A stretch of 33,163 nucleotides of DNA from JBDRRP01 sp964446485. Lineage in GTDB: Bacteria > Desulfobacterota > Desulfobacteria > Desulfobacterales > JBDRRP01. A model generated the notes under the pieces. It was not told the origin of the DNA. It worked only from the letters and a program-made list of their open reading frames with translations, and ran no database searches. Shown one piece after another: positions 1 through 7,177 of the stretch (its first letter is position 1; the number at the start of each line of letters is the position of its first letter). The stretch spans positions 1 through 33,163 of the forward strand of contig CAYUOU010000046.1 of assembly GCA_964446485.1 (NCBI GenBank), read 5' to 3'. Both the position numbers and the translations under genes were made by a program.

Positions 1-78
1 CATTCCTCAGGATTCGCAAGCCTTGATCTCGAACATTTTACGAAATCGTTTTTTTGCTACTTTTTACCGTTTCATCAA
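1..78. repeat. Partial copy of dispersed palindromic repeat
   Basis: These 78 bases match 21868-21945 at the same length, with only scattered substitutions and one-base shifts around 21-50. Both copies begin cattcctcaggattcgcaag and end ctactttttaccgtttcatc. The left half of this copy lies outside the window. The full copy at 21792-21945 has imperfect terminal inverted repeats, so this is the right arm of the same element. It overlaps the 3' end of the PilZ gene. Confidence 0.85.
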
Positions 79-430
79 GGATGAGGCGGCGCTGCTCTTC
101 TTTGATAACGGATGGCGGGATCAATTCCGCCAAGCTGATACCCACCTCGCCGTTTTCCTGCCATTGCACATCGGCGCGGATGTCCATGACGGCGCCACCA
201 AGCAGTTTTATCCGCGCTTGAAACGACCGCGGCAGTGCAGCCTGCCGGGGGTTGTCAAGGCGGAGGCCGCTTTCGCTGATGTCGTTGATGGAAAACCGGT
301 CACCTTTTAGCAGCAGGGTCGGGCGTCGGTCCGGCGCATAACTCAGACGGATATAGGTGCGCCGGTTGGTGCCGGCCGCATCGGCGGTGTTCATGGCCGC
401 TTCCTTCGCTGGGATCGGGTCCCGAATCAT
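38..430 (-). CDS. PilZ domain protein, predicted c-di-GMP receptor
   Basis: A 130-residue single-domain PilZ protein, expected to be a cytosolic cyclic-di-GMP sensor. Both ligand motifs are visible: an RxxxR-type stretch (R24-R28 in NRRTYIRLS) and a DxSxxG motif (D50-G55, DISESG). A beta-barrel-like segment with conserved Q-W (VQWQENGEVGI) follows. The start at 430 is supported by an ATGA overlap with the stop of the upstream gene (427-430); an internal ATG at 394 is the alternative. The last 12 or so residues and the stop codon are read from the dispersed repeat at 1-78, so the native C-terminus has probably been replaced. The output pathway cannot be told from the neighbours. Confidence 0.85.
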   Translation of the reverse strand: MIRDPIPAKEAAMNTADAAGTNRRTYIRLSYAPDRRPTLLLKGDRFSINDISESGLRLDNPRQAALPRSFQARIKLLGGAVMDIRADVQWQENGEVGISLAELIPPSVIKEEQRRLILDETVKSSKKTIS

Positions 431-816
431 ACCCCATCGGGGTGATGGGCGTTTTCCAGCAGCGCTTCCACGGCCTCAGCAGAAACGGGATACCAGGGCA
501 CCGTGGGCGAGAACTGCATCGAGGATCGGACACCTGGAGTAAAGACCTTGCCCGCCGTCAGTTCCGGTGCCGGCAGCCGGTAGATGATGTCCTCTCCAAG
601 ATCGAGGATCAGATCCAGGGTATTGTGGTCTTCGAGCAGTGCCACCACCTTGACGTTCTCCACCCGGCAAGAACCTCTCAGTTGGCGCACGCCGACAGCG
701 TCCACATAGATTTCGATCATCGCATTTTCCAAGGGCTCGACGCCGCCGTCAGGAGAAACAAGAAATCCGCGAACGACCTGGTATTCCCCTTCGAGGTAGG
801 GTATCCACTGTTTCAC
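427..816 (-). CDS. Conserved-looking hypothetical protein, 129 aa
   Basis: I do not recognise this family. The protein has no signal peptide and no membrane segment. It is acidic and rich in short hydrophobic strands (ENVKVVALLEDHNTLDLIL), which suggests a compact beta-rich cytosolic domain. It sits in the middle of a three-gene minus-strand cassette: its start (816) overlaps the stop of the zinc-ribbon gene by ATGA, and its own stop overlaps the PilZ start by ATGA. Translational coupling suggests a joint function, possibly supplying or sensing a signal for the PilZ protein, but that is inference from arrangement only. Confidence 0.7.
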   Translation of the reverse strand: MKQWIPYLEGEYQVVRGFLVSPDGGVEPLENAMIEIYVDAVGVRQLRGSCRVENVKVVALLEDHNTLDLILDLGEDIIYRLPAPELTAGKVFTPGVRSSMQFSPTVPWYPVSAEAVEALLENAHHPDGV

Positions 817-1001
817 GACGAATCCTTTGGCTGCAATGACGTCAGGGTGGTCGCATCGCAGATATCAAACTGCTTGCCACATCCGCCGCAGATCATTTCG
901 CAGGCGTCGGGAGTGCGGCGGCGCCGTTTTTTCAGCGGATATCGGCATTCCGGGCATTTTAGCGGCCCAGCTTCCGACGGGCGATCCGGGAAAGCGTTCA
1001 T
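813..1001 (-). CDS. Small zinc-ribbon protein
   Basis: A 62-residue protein with two paired-cysteine knuckles, CPEC and CGGCG, separated by a basic stretch (KKRRRR). This is a typical zinc-ribbon layout. I place the start at the ATG ending at 1001 because a good ribosome-binding site (GAGGTGA) lies about 7 bases upstream. A longer frame back to 1064 has no such site. Its stop overlaps the next gene by ATGA, so it is the first gene of the zinc ribbon / unknown / PilZ cassette. Whether it binds nucleic acid or protein cannot be told. Confidence 0.7.
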   Translation of the reverse strand: MNAFPDRPSEAGPLKCPECRYPLKKRRRRTPDACEMICGGCGKQFDICDATTLTSLQPKDSS

Positions 1002-1081
1002 GGCTGTCACCTCGCGCGTTTGGGGAAAAACAAAACCCATTGCCAATATATAGCTAGTGCCCATCCATGGGAAGGCTCATG

Positions 1082-1200
1082 CTCCCTCTCCCTTGATGGG
1101 AGAGGGCTGGGGTGAGGGTGATAACACACCGATAAGTAATGATAATCTTATCCCGGCCCGCCCCCTCCCCTATCCCCTCCCCCCCCGGGGAGGGGTATTT
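1082..1200. repeat. GC-rich double-hairpin intergenic repeat
   Basis: Two perfect 9-bp hairpins flank a short AT-rich core. The left one is 1084-1092 with 1098-1106 (CCCTCTCCC / GGGAGAGGG, loop TTGAT). The right one is 1174-1182 with 1187-1195 (CCCCTCCCC / GGGGAGGGG). The left arm followed by CTGGGGTGAGGG matches a widespread intergenic repeat whose spurious translation reads PSPLMGEGWGEG. It fills the gap between the divergent zinc-ribbon cassette (minus) and the Nudix gene (plus), where nothing else is coding. Confidence 0.75.
1131..1152. promoter_or_regulatory. Fur-box-like palindrome (weak)
   Basis: The core of the double-hairpin repeat reads GATAAG-N10-CTTATC and contains AATGATAATC, which matches the centre of the Fur consensus. 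The right half lacks one base relative to the 19-bp consensus. It lies about 135 bases upstream of the Nudix gene. It may equally be chance within an AT-rich spacer. A Fur-family gene lies at the far end of the window. Confidence 0.25.
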
Positions 1201-1287
1201 GTGGATGGAGACTATCTATGTCTCCACACATACCAGAACACAATCCTTGTGCAACGTATTTTTAAGCATTAGGCTGAGCCGCATTCA

Positions 1288-2115
1288 ATGAGCGAACCGA
1301 TAACAGCAACCGTCATGGATCTCCAATTCATTTCACAACGCCTCTACGATGTGGCGCCACGGCTTTACCGGATCTCGACGTTTTCAGATACCGGTTTCCT
1401 GCATAGCGTGGTGGCTTTTTTGTTGCGTCCGGCAGCCAGCGGCGTGGAACTGCTGCTCACCCGCCGTTCCGCCAGGGTGCGGCAACCGGGCGATCTGTGC
1501 TGCCCCGGCGGTGGCGCCGAGCCTTGGCGGGATAGGGCCATCGCCCGGATGTTAAGGTTGCCGGGCTCCCCGCTCACACGGTGGTCGCACTGGCCGCGTT
1601 GGAAACAGGACGCCGGCAGCCACCGTCATTTGTTAGCGGCGCTTACGGCCACCGCTCTGCGAGAGTGTTTCGAAGAGATCCGCCTGTGGCCCCTCGGGGT
1701 CCGGTTTCTAGGCATGCTGCCGCCCCAGGAGCTGGTGCTTTTCAAGCGGGTCATCTATCCGGTGGTCTGCTGGGTGCCGTGCCAAAAACGGTTTTCCCCC
1801 AATTGGGAGGTCGATGCCATGGTGGTCATCCCCATTTCGCTGCTGATGGCACCGGATCGCTATATCCGCTATCGCCTACGGTTCACCAACGGTGCCGGCC
1901 CCGGGGGGGTAGGAACGGCGATCAAGGATTTCCATGGATTCCGCTACGGCACCGTTGATGACAATACCGCCGTGTTGTGGGGGGCGACCTTTCGGATAAC
2001 CATGGACTATGTGCGGATCGTCCACGACTTCGTTCCACCTGACATCGGAAATCTGCCCGTGGTCCAGCGTACCATCGGTCGGGATTACCTCACCGGAAAT
2101 GGGGACCACGATTAG
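1288..2115 (+). CDS. Nudix hydrolase, CoA-pyrophosphatase-like, with insertion
   Basis: A 275-residue protein resembling the CoA/acyl-CoA pyrophosphatase branch of Nudix hydrolases, which cleave a diphosphate bond in CoA-type substrates. The strand LLLTRRS and the turn PGGGAE precede the box. The metal-binding helix reads TALRECFEEIRLWP, which keeps the RExxxEE glutamates. Normally about 18 residues separate the Gly-Gly from the RE; here there are about 53, rich in Trp, Arg and Pro. The glycine usual after the EE pair is replaced by Arg. Substrate is therefore uncertain. The start at 1288 has only a weak ribosome-binding site; an in-frame ATG at 1315 is possible. Confidence 0.75.
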   Translation: MSEPITATVMDLQFISQRLYDVAPRLYRISTFSDTGFLHSVVAFLLRPAASGVELLLTRRSARVRQPGDLCCPGGGAEPWRDRAIARMLRLPGSPLTRWSHWPRWKQDAGSHRHLLAALTATALRECFEEIRLWPLGVRFLGMLPPQELVLFKRVIYPVVCWVPCQKRFSPNWEVDAMVVIPISLLMAPDRYIRYRLRFTNGAGPGGVGTAIKDFHGFRYGTVDDNTAVLWGATFRITMDYVRIVHDFVPPDIGNLPVVQRTIGRDYLTGNGDHD

Positions 2116-2159
2116 GTGGCGCTTGAACCCGCCCCGCGCTGCATGCGGCCAAGACCCTG

Positions 2160-2184
2160 CCCACCGATATGCCCTCTCGGTGGG
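2160..2184 (+). terminator. Possible hairpin after the Nudix gene
   Basis: A perfect 8-bp stem (CCCACCGA / TCGGTGGG, 9-base loop) starts about 45 bases after the Nudix stop codon. There is no T-tract, so termination is uncertain; it could also be a small intergenic palindrome. Confidence 0.35.
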
Positions 2185-2270
2185 TGGCTGCGACTTGACC
2201 TTGCACCCAAACCCTGTTTCTGAGATACCACGTGAAGCACTTTCAACCTCATTGGACCAAGGAGACGGCC

Positions 2271-2690
2271 ATGGACGACTGTATCTTCTGCAAGATTGTC
2301 AAGGGTGATATTCCCTGTACCAAGGTGTACGAGACCGATCGGGTGCTGGTGTTCGCCGATATCAACCCCATCGCCGACGGGCACACCCTCGTCATTCCAA
2401 AGGCCCACGCCGAGAACATTTGGGAAATCTCCGAGGAGGATCTCTCCGCCATTCACCTGGCGGCAAAGAAAGTCGCCACTGGCATGCGGGCGGCCCTGAA
2501 CCCCAATGGCGTGGCGGTGCTTCAGCTCAACGGCAGTGGCGTAGGGCAGGTGGTCATGCACTATCATCTGCACCTGGTGCCCCGTCCGGAGGGATCGCCG
2601 GCGCTGCCCATCAGTCATTGGGATCTTAAGCCGGGCGACATGTCAAAGATCCAGGAGATTGCCGGAATAATTACAGCCAATATCAAATGA
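2271..2690 (+). CDS. HIT family nucleotide hydrolase/transferase
   Basis: A 139-residue histidine-triad protein of the HinT/PKCI type; such enzymes hydrolyse nucleoside phosphoramidates and AMP-lysine-like adducts. The N-terminal CIFCKIV (C4, C7) is the zinc-site half typical of this branch. The triad reads HYHLHLVP (H97, H99, H101). The start at 2271 follows an AGGAG site (ccaaggagacggcc); the frame extends upstream to 2232 but without support. It is the first gene of an overlapping three-gene operon: its stop overlaps the acyltransferase start by ATGA (2687-2690). Confidence 0.92.
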   Translation: MDDCIFCKIVKGDIPCTKVYETDRVLVFADINPIADGHTLVIPKAHAENIWEISEEDLSAIHLAAKKVATGMRAALNPNGVAVLQLNGSGVGQVVMHYHLHLVPRPEGSPALPISHWDLKPGDMSKIQEIAGIITANIK

Positions 2691-3337
2691 TCCCGCTGCG
2701 CGATGATCGACTCTACCGGCTGATTCGCCAGGTGGCCTCGGCAGTGTTGGCCCCGGGATTCCGACGCGAGGTGTACGGCGCCGAAAAGGTTCCCACCGAC
2801 CGTTCCTATGTGCTGCTGCCCAAGCACCAGCGATGGCAGGACATTCCGCTGATCGGGCTTTCCCTGCCGCAGCCCTTGTACTTCGTGGCAAAGCAGGAGT
2901 TGTTTGCCTACACGGTTGGGGACTGGTTTTTCAAACGCTTGGGCGGCATCCCCTTGAACCGGCAGCGCCCCGTTGAGAGTCGCCGCAACCTCATGCGTGC
3001 CGTGGGTCTGCTGGAGCGGGGGGAGGGGCTCGTGGTATTTCCCGAAGGGACGTACCACCCGGGCATCGTGGGTCCGGCAAAGGCGGGGGTGGTAAAATTT
3101 GTACTGAACCGCCTCGATCTGCCCTTCATCCCGGTGGGCATCCGCTACCGCCGCGAGGGGCAGCGGACACGGGCCATCGTTCGGTTCGGGTCGCCTCAGG
3201 AGGCTGCTCCGTCCGAGCCGGTCGCTGCGTTTGTCGATCGGATCATGGCACAAATCGCACATTTGTCGGACATGGATACAATCACCGGATCGTCGCTTCA
3301 GGCTGCGGATCCGAAGGCTTTAGGAGCACTGTTATGA
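2687..3337 (+). CDS. 1-acyl-sn-glycerol-3-phosphate acyltransferase (PlsC-like)
   Basis: A 216-residue PlsC/LPLAT-family acyltransferase, expected to acylate lysophosphatidate or a related lysolipid at the inner membrane. The catalytic HX4D motif is H47-D52 (KHQRWQD). A substrate-binding GGIPLNR segment follows, then FPEGT (118-122). There is no long N-terminal membrane helix, so membrane association is probably peripheral. The ATGA overlaps with the HIT gene upstream and the methyltransferase downstream indicate tight translational coupling. Exact acyl acceptor is not determined by the sequence. Confidence 0.88.
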   Translation: MIPLRDDRLYRLIRQVASAVLAPGFRREVYGAEKVPTDRSYVLLPKHQRWQDIPLIGLSLPQPLYFVAKQELFAYTVGDWFFKRLGGIPLNRQRPVESRRNLMRAVGLLERGEGLVVFPEGTYHPGIVGPAKAGVVKFVLNRLDLPFIPVGIRYRREGQRTRAIVRFGSPQEAAPSEPVAAFVDRIMAQIAHLSDMDTITGSSLQAADPKALGALL

Positions 3338-3945
3338 GTGAGATGATCCCAAACCCGGAAGACTATTTTCGCCAATTCATTCCCCAGCGCCGCCAGTTGT
3401 TCATGCGGTTGGAAAAAGAAGCCGACAAGGAGGGCATTCCCATCGTAGGCCCTGTGGTGGGGGAGTTGCTTTACATTCTTGTGCGGGCCTTCAAGGCCCG
3501 CCGCGTTCTGGAACTGGGCACGGCCATCGGCTATTCGGCCCTTTACATGGGGTTTGCCATGGATGTGGACGGCCGGCTCACGAGCCTGGAATCGGACCCG
3601 GTGCTGGCCGACCGGGCACGGGGGCACATCGAAGCGGCCGGTCTCAAGGATCGGGTGGAAGTGATTACCGGTGACGCGATTTCCATGATGGCGGGGATGC
3701 AGGATCACTTCGATGTCATTTTTTTGGACATCGAGAAGGCGGACTACCTCAGAGTGCTGCCCCACTGCCGCCGGCTGCTGCATCCCGGCGGCGTCATGGT
3801 GGCTGACAACGTCGGGTTTGCCGATGCCGACCGTTTCAATCAGGGCCTATTCATCGATCCGGGGTGGAAGGCCGTCAATCTGTATTCCTTGCTGCCCGGC
3901 CATTCGCCGGAGCATGACGGGCTGGCCATCGCGTTGCGGATTTAG
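3334..3945 (+). CDS. O-methyltransferase, COMT/CCoAOMT-type
   Basis: A 203-residue class I SAM-dependent methyltransferase of the bacterial O-methyltransferase family 3. The SAM-binding loop is VLELGTAIGYSAL, followed by an acidic strand end (LTSLESD) and a metal/catalytic region with FDVIFLDIEKADY and MVADNVGF. These match the catechol / caffeoyl-CoA methyltransferase layout with Asp ligands for a divalent metal. It is the last gene of the HIT-plsC-OMT operon, with ATGA at 3334-3337. The acceptor is unknown. Confidence 0.88.
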   Translation: MSEMIPNPEDYFRQFIPQRRQLFMRLEKEADKEGIPIVGPVVGELLYILVRAFKARRVLELGTAIGYSALYMGFAMDVDGRLTSLESDPVLADRARGHIEAAGLKDRVEVITGDAISMMAGMQDHFDVIFLDIEKADYLRVLPHCRRLLHPGGVMVADNVGFADADRFNQGLFIDPGWKAVNLYSLLPGHSPEHDGLAIALRI

Positions 3946-4180
3946 TCGCGCCCTATACCGGCCGATGCAGAGGTATCCCGAATTTGATCGACCAGGCGTA
4001 TCAAGCGCGCCTCGCCGAAGGAATGGTGCGGTGCCATTATTGTAGATCGCACACCAACAGCGGTGCCCGTGGCGATATGCTATACTATTTTCACTGCCCT
4101 ACGAATCTCCGATGACTGGTGCTAGCGGTTTCAAAATTTCTAAACTGACCGTACCCATTTGATTCCAAGAAGGAACGGCC
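3946..4180 (+). other. Intergenic region before the ACT-domain gene
   Basis: No coding frame or clear terminator is visible. The only recognisable element is the extended -10 promoter at 4078-4086. Confidence 0.6.
4078..4086 (+). promoter_or_regulatory. Extended -10 promoter for the ACT-domain gene
   Basis: TGCTATACT is an extended -10 (TGN followed by TATACT), about 95 bases before the GTG start. The -35 region at the expected distance is poor, as is common for extended -10 promoters. Confidence 0.45.
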
Positions 4181-4579
4181 GTGTCGAAACTGACCCTGAC
4201 GGTGCTTGATATGGCGTTTACCATCCACCGGCTCGCACCCGATGCGGATATCCCGCCGGGAGTTGGGGGCAGCCGGTTTTACTGGGTTGGGAAAACCGAT
4301 GAAGCGTTGTCCATTGTGTGCGATGCGGTCTTCGATCTTCCCGGTGGCAAAAAAAGCCCAAATTGGTCCTGCTTCAAAGTGGCCGGCCCTATCGAGTTCA
4401 CTGAAACAGGCATCCTTTCTGAGATATCTGCCATTCTGGCCGCGGCGGGCATCAGTATCTTCGCCCTGTCGACTTTTGACACGGACTACATCTTGGTTCC
4501 GGCTGCACAACGGGAACACGCCGTGCGTTCATTGAGGAAGAAGGGTCATCAGGTGGACGACGGCACGGCGATCATTTAG
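4181..4579 (+). CDS. ACT domain-containing protein
   Basis: A 132-residue stand-alone protein of the ACT_7 / CASTOR-like type, a small-ligand (usually amino acid) binding fold. The C-terminal half carries the ACT signature, FTETGILSEISAILAAAGIS, followed by FALSTFDTDYILV. The N-terminal half is a second ACT-like unit. There is no enzyme domain, so it probably acts as an amino-acid sensor or allosteric partner. The GTG start at 4181 has AAGGAA 7 bases upstream. It stands alone, with its own promoter candidate at 4078-4086. Confidence 0.85.
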   Translation: MSKLTLTVLDMAFTIHRLAPDADIPPGVGGSRFYWVGKTDEALSIVCDAVFDLPGGKKSPNWSCFKVAGPIEFTETGILSEISAILAAAGISIFALSTFDTDYILVPAAQREHAVRSLRKKGHQVDDGTAII

Positions 4580-4672
4580 GCGGTGGGCCGTGTTTCCTAA
4601 AGAGACAATCGTACTTGCCCAAAAGCTTTTAAGCATTCATCAAAACGATGATCGAGTTTGGCAACGGCACCC

Positions 4673-5023
4673 TTAAAAGTGGGGCGCCGAAATTTTTATT
4701 CTGGCTCGTGGCGCCGATCGCCGCGGCACCCACGCCACTTTCTTCCCGAGAGCTACGGTATTTCCGTTCACGGTGCACTCGCAGCTTAGGTGCACGCGCT
4801 GTTTGCTTTGGTCGATCCGGGCGACGGTCACCGTGGCGGTCACGGTTTCTCCCTGGTGCACCGGCTGGGTGAACGCGGTTTCCTGTTTGAGGTAGGCACA
4901 TCCCGGACCGGGGAGTCGGGTCCCGATGAGGGTGGACCATAGGCTGGTCGTGAGCATACCGTGCACGATATACGATTGGTTCCGCGGAGGGCTAAACCTA
5001 CCACAAGGAGTATTCTGATGCAT
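4673..5023 (-). pseudogene. Remnant of MaoC/PhaJ-type (R)-enoyl-CoA hydratase
   Basis: The frame matches the C-terminal two thirds of small hotdog hydratases: VHGMLTTSLWSTLIGTRLPGPG, then a strand set including AFTQPVHQGETVTATVTV. The N-terminal part that carries the catalytic Asp/His pair (the DxNPxHxD region) is absent. Upstream of 5023 the similarity continues, if at all, only as short pieces in other frames (DYASEYSLW), followed by stops. This is most simply a decayed gene with an N-terminal deletion or frameshift. A sequencing error is the alternative. It is convergent with the ACT gene and divergent from the 5194 gene. Confidence 0.65.
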
Positions 5024-5193
5024 AGTCGTAAGTGAGGCCCGCCGCGGTGCGCCGTGAGGCTGAAACGCTTTTCAGAAAAGCCGGTTGCTCCAAAATAGGG
5101 TGTATAAATCGCCGCGTTTGATGTAGAAGCGGGCTTAAGCGGCCGGCGGTTATTCTGCAGAAAAAGGCTGTAACGCCAAAGAAGGAAAACAGC

Positions 5194-5649
5194 ATGGCAC
5201 AATTCAATGACGGGCACGTATCTTTTACCTATCCGACGGACTGGGCGGTCCACAAGGACACTGAATTCGGGCAGATATTCATCAACTGTACCGAGGCCAT
5301 CGCCGGCAGCGACATCACCGTTGTGCGTCTCGTGGTCCAATATGCCGCAGAGTCGGTGCCTGACCCCGGCGATCTGGACCTGGGTAACGCCATGCTCAAA
5401 AACACCATGGCCATGGTGACGGAAGAAGCCGACATGGCCGACTTCGGGGCCATCGAGAATTTCAGCGGCCGTCGTATCCGAGGCGTTGTGTCGGGAACCC
5501 CCGTTACCGGTATCACGGTCCACGTAACGGTGCCGGTGCCCTTCGAAGAGGACTTTCTAAACATCCACGGGGTCTTGGTGACAGGGCACTTTGCCGACAG
5601 CTATGCCGCGGCGGTGGCGGCGCTCGTGGGCTCCCTGCGGATTATATAA
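5194..5649 (+). CDS. Hypothetical protein, 151 aa, PsbP/DUF1795-like
   Basis: The protein begins with a pattern seen in PsbP/DUF1795-like proteins: a short beta strand with F-Y-P-x-D-W (VSFTYPTDWAVHKD), followed by alternating strands and a middle helix. There is no signal peptide. A strong ribosome-binding site (AAGAAGGAAA) precedes the ATG at 5194. It is followed after 35 bases by another small gene and then the carboxynorspermidine genes, so it could share their transcript. The family assignment is tentative and the function unknown. Confidence 0.7.
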   Translation: MAQFNDGHVSFTYPTDWAVHKDTEFGQIFINCTEAIAGSDITVVRLVVQYAAESVPDPGDLDLGNAMLKNTMAMVTEEADMADFGAIENFSGRRIRGVVSGTPVTGITVHVTVPVPFEEDFLNIHGVLVTGHFADSYAAAVAALVGSLRII

Positions 5650-5684
5650 ACCACCGGAAGACGTCATGAAAGGAGCGCTTGCCC

Positions 5685-5903
5685 GTGAAAGAATGCCTAT
5701 TGGACGATTTTCTGGAACGCATGGCCGGTTGGCTGTCATCGGAGACAATTCGAAAAGTGGTGGTAAACGACAGCGGCCAATTGGTGCTTTATTTCACTGA
5801 CGATGCCCGCAGTGTTTATCGGATCACCGACTGCAGCGCGGCGCACATCAAGGAGATCCTCACGGATTTCCAAGAAAAAGGGATTGACGTCGCCAGTGGG
5901 TAA
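5685..5903 (+). CDS. Small hypothetical protein, 72 aa
   Basis: A short acidic protein of unknown family beginning MKECLLDDFLERMAGWL, with predicted helix-strand-strand-helix order. I choose the GTG at 5685 because AGGAG (5671-5675) lies 9 bases upstream; a TTG at 5679 would be only 3 bases away. Codon use resembles the neighbours. It lies between the 5194 gene and the polyamine genes on the same strand. Confidence 0.6.
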   Translation: MKECLLDDFLERMAGWLSSETIRKVVVNDSGQLVLYFTDDARSVYRITDCSAAHIKEILTDFQEKGIDVASG

Positions 5904-5980
5904 ATGGTTTTCGGCCCGCCGGTCAAGGCGGGACCGTTACATCGAGGCCGTTGCGCCGGCCATTATAGGAGGAATCAGCC

Positions 5981-7177
5981 ATGGCGCGCGTATTGATCAT
6001 CGGCGCTGGAGGCGTTGGAAACGTCGTGGCGCAAAAATGCGCCCAGGTGCAGGAAGTGTTCAGCGATATCATGCTCGCCAGTCGAACGCTCGAAAAGTGC
6101 GAGGCCATCGCCGGGGATGTCAAGGCGCGCACGGGACGCACCATCGACACGGCTATCGTGGATGCCGACCAGGTCAGCGACGCAGTGTCGTTGATTCGTG
6201 CGTGGCGGCCGGATCTGGTGCTCAACGTGGCCCTGCCGTACCAGGACCTGCCGCTCATGGATGCCTGCCTGGAAACCGGTGTCGATTATATGGACACGGC
6301 CAATTATGAGCCGCCCGAAGAGGCCAAGTTCGAATACAAGTGGCAGTGGGCCTACCAGGATCGGTTTCGAGAAAAAGGAATCATGGCGCTGCTGGGAAGC
6401 GGGTTCGATCCCGGGGTGACCAATGTGTTCACGGCCTATGCCGCCAAACACCATTTTGACGAGATCCATGTCCTGGACATCATCGACTGCAACGCCGGCG
6501 ACCACGGAAAAGCGTTCGCCACCAATTTCAACCCGGAGATCAACATTCGCGAGATCACCCAGCGAGGCCGCTACTGGGAACGGGGTGAGTGGGTGGAGAC
6601 CGACCCGCTCTCATGGTCGATGACCTACGATTTCCCCGAAGGCATCGGACCCAAGAAATGCTACCTCATGTACCACGAGGAGCTGGAATCCCTGGTGGGG
6701 AACATCGTCGGGCTGCGTCGGGCGCGATTTTGGATGACGTTCTCCGATCAGTACCTCACCTACCTTCGCGTTCTCGAGAATGTCGGCATGACGCGCATCG
6801 ACCCCATCGAGGTGGGCGGACAGAACATCGCCCCCATTCAATTCCTCAAGGCAGTGCTTCCCGATCCCGGTAGCTTAGGGCCGCTCACCAAAGGCCGCAC
6901 CTGCATCGGGTGCCTCATGAAGGGGATCCAAAACGGCGCGCCCAAAACCGTTTATATCTACAACATCTGCAGTCACGAGGCGGCCTATGCCGAAGTGGGA
7001 AGCCAGGCCATCAGTTATACCACCGGCGTTCCCGCCATGATCGGGGCGATGATGATGCTTTCCGGAAAATGGCGGGGCAGCGGGGTGTTCAATATGGAAG
7101 AATTCGATCCCGACCCCTTTATGGATGCGCTCAACCAGCACGGGCTGCCATGGACCGAGACTATCTCAACCGACTAG
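5981..7177 (+). CDS. Carboxynorspermidine/carboxyspermidine dehydrogenase (CASDH)
   Basis: A 398-residue member of the saccharopine-dehydrogenase-like family. It reductively condenses aspartate semialdehyde with a diamine (putrescine or 1,3-diaminopropane) using NADPH, giving carboxy(nor)spermidine. The N-terminal Rossmann loop is GAGGVG (8-13). Family landmarks include TANYEPPEEAKFEYKWQWAY and GSGFDPGVTNVFTAYA. The full length matches bacterial CASDH. The start has an excellent site (aggaggaatcagcc). The next gene, the decarboxylase for its product, starts inside this gene, an overlap of 28 bases, which supports the assignment. Confidence 0.93.
   Translation: MARVLIIGAGGVGNVVAQKCAQVQEVFSDIMLASRTLEKCEAIAGDVKARTGRTIDTAIVDADQVSDAVSLIRAWRPDLVLNVALPYQDLPLMDACLETGVDYMDTANYEPPEEAKFEYKWQWAYQDRFREKGIMALLGSGFDPGVTNVFTAYAAKHHFDEIHVLDIIDCNAGDHGKAFATNFNPEINIREITQRGRYWERGEWVETDPLSWSMTYDFPEGIGPKKCYLMYHEELESLVGNIVGLRRARFWMTFSDQYLTYLRVLENVGMTRIDPIEVGGQNIAPIQFLKAVLPDPGSLGPLTKGRTCIGCLMKGIQNGAPKTVYIYNICSHEAAYAEVGSQAISYTTGVPAMIGAMMMLSGKWRGSGVFNMEEFDPDPFMDALNQHGLPWTETISTD

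Noticed and set aside
1057..1272. A 71-codon plus-strand open frame containing PSPLMGEGWGEG
   Set aside because: It is the translation of the GC-rich hairpin repeat. This peptide is a well-known artefact of such repeats and has no ribosome-binding site here.
2232..2270. Longer N-terminus for the HIT protein
   Set aside because: The ATG at 2271 has a strong AGGAG site and begins the conserved DDCIFCKI; the extension is unsupported.
6910..7149. Longer N-terminus for NspC
   Set aside because: This part is only another frame of the carboxynorspermidine dehydrogenase gene; NspC homologues start at about MDRDYL.
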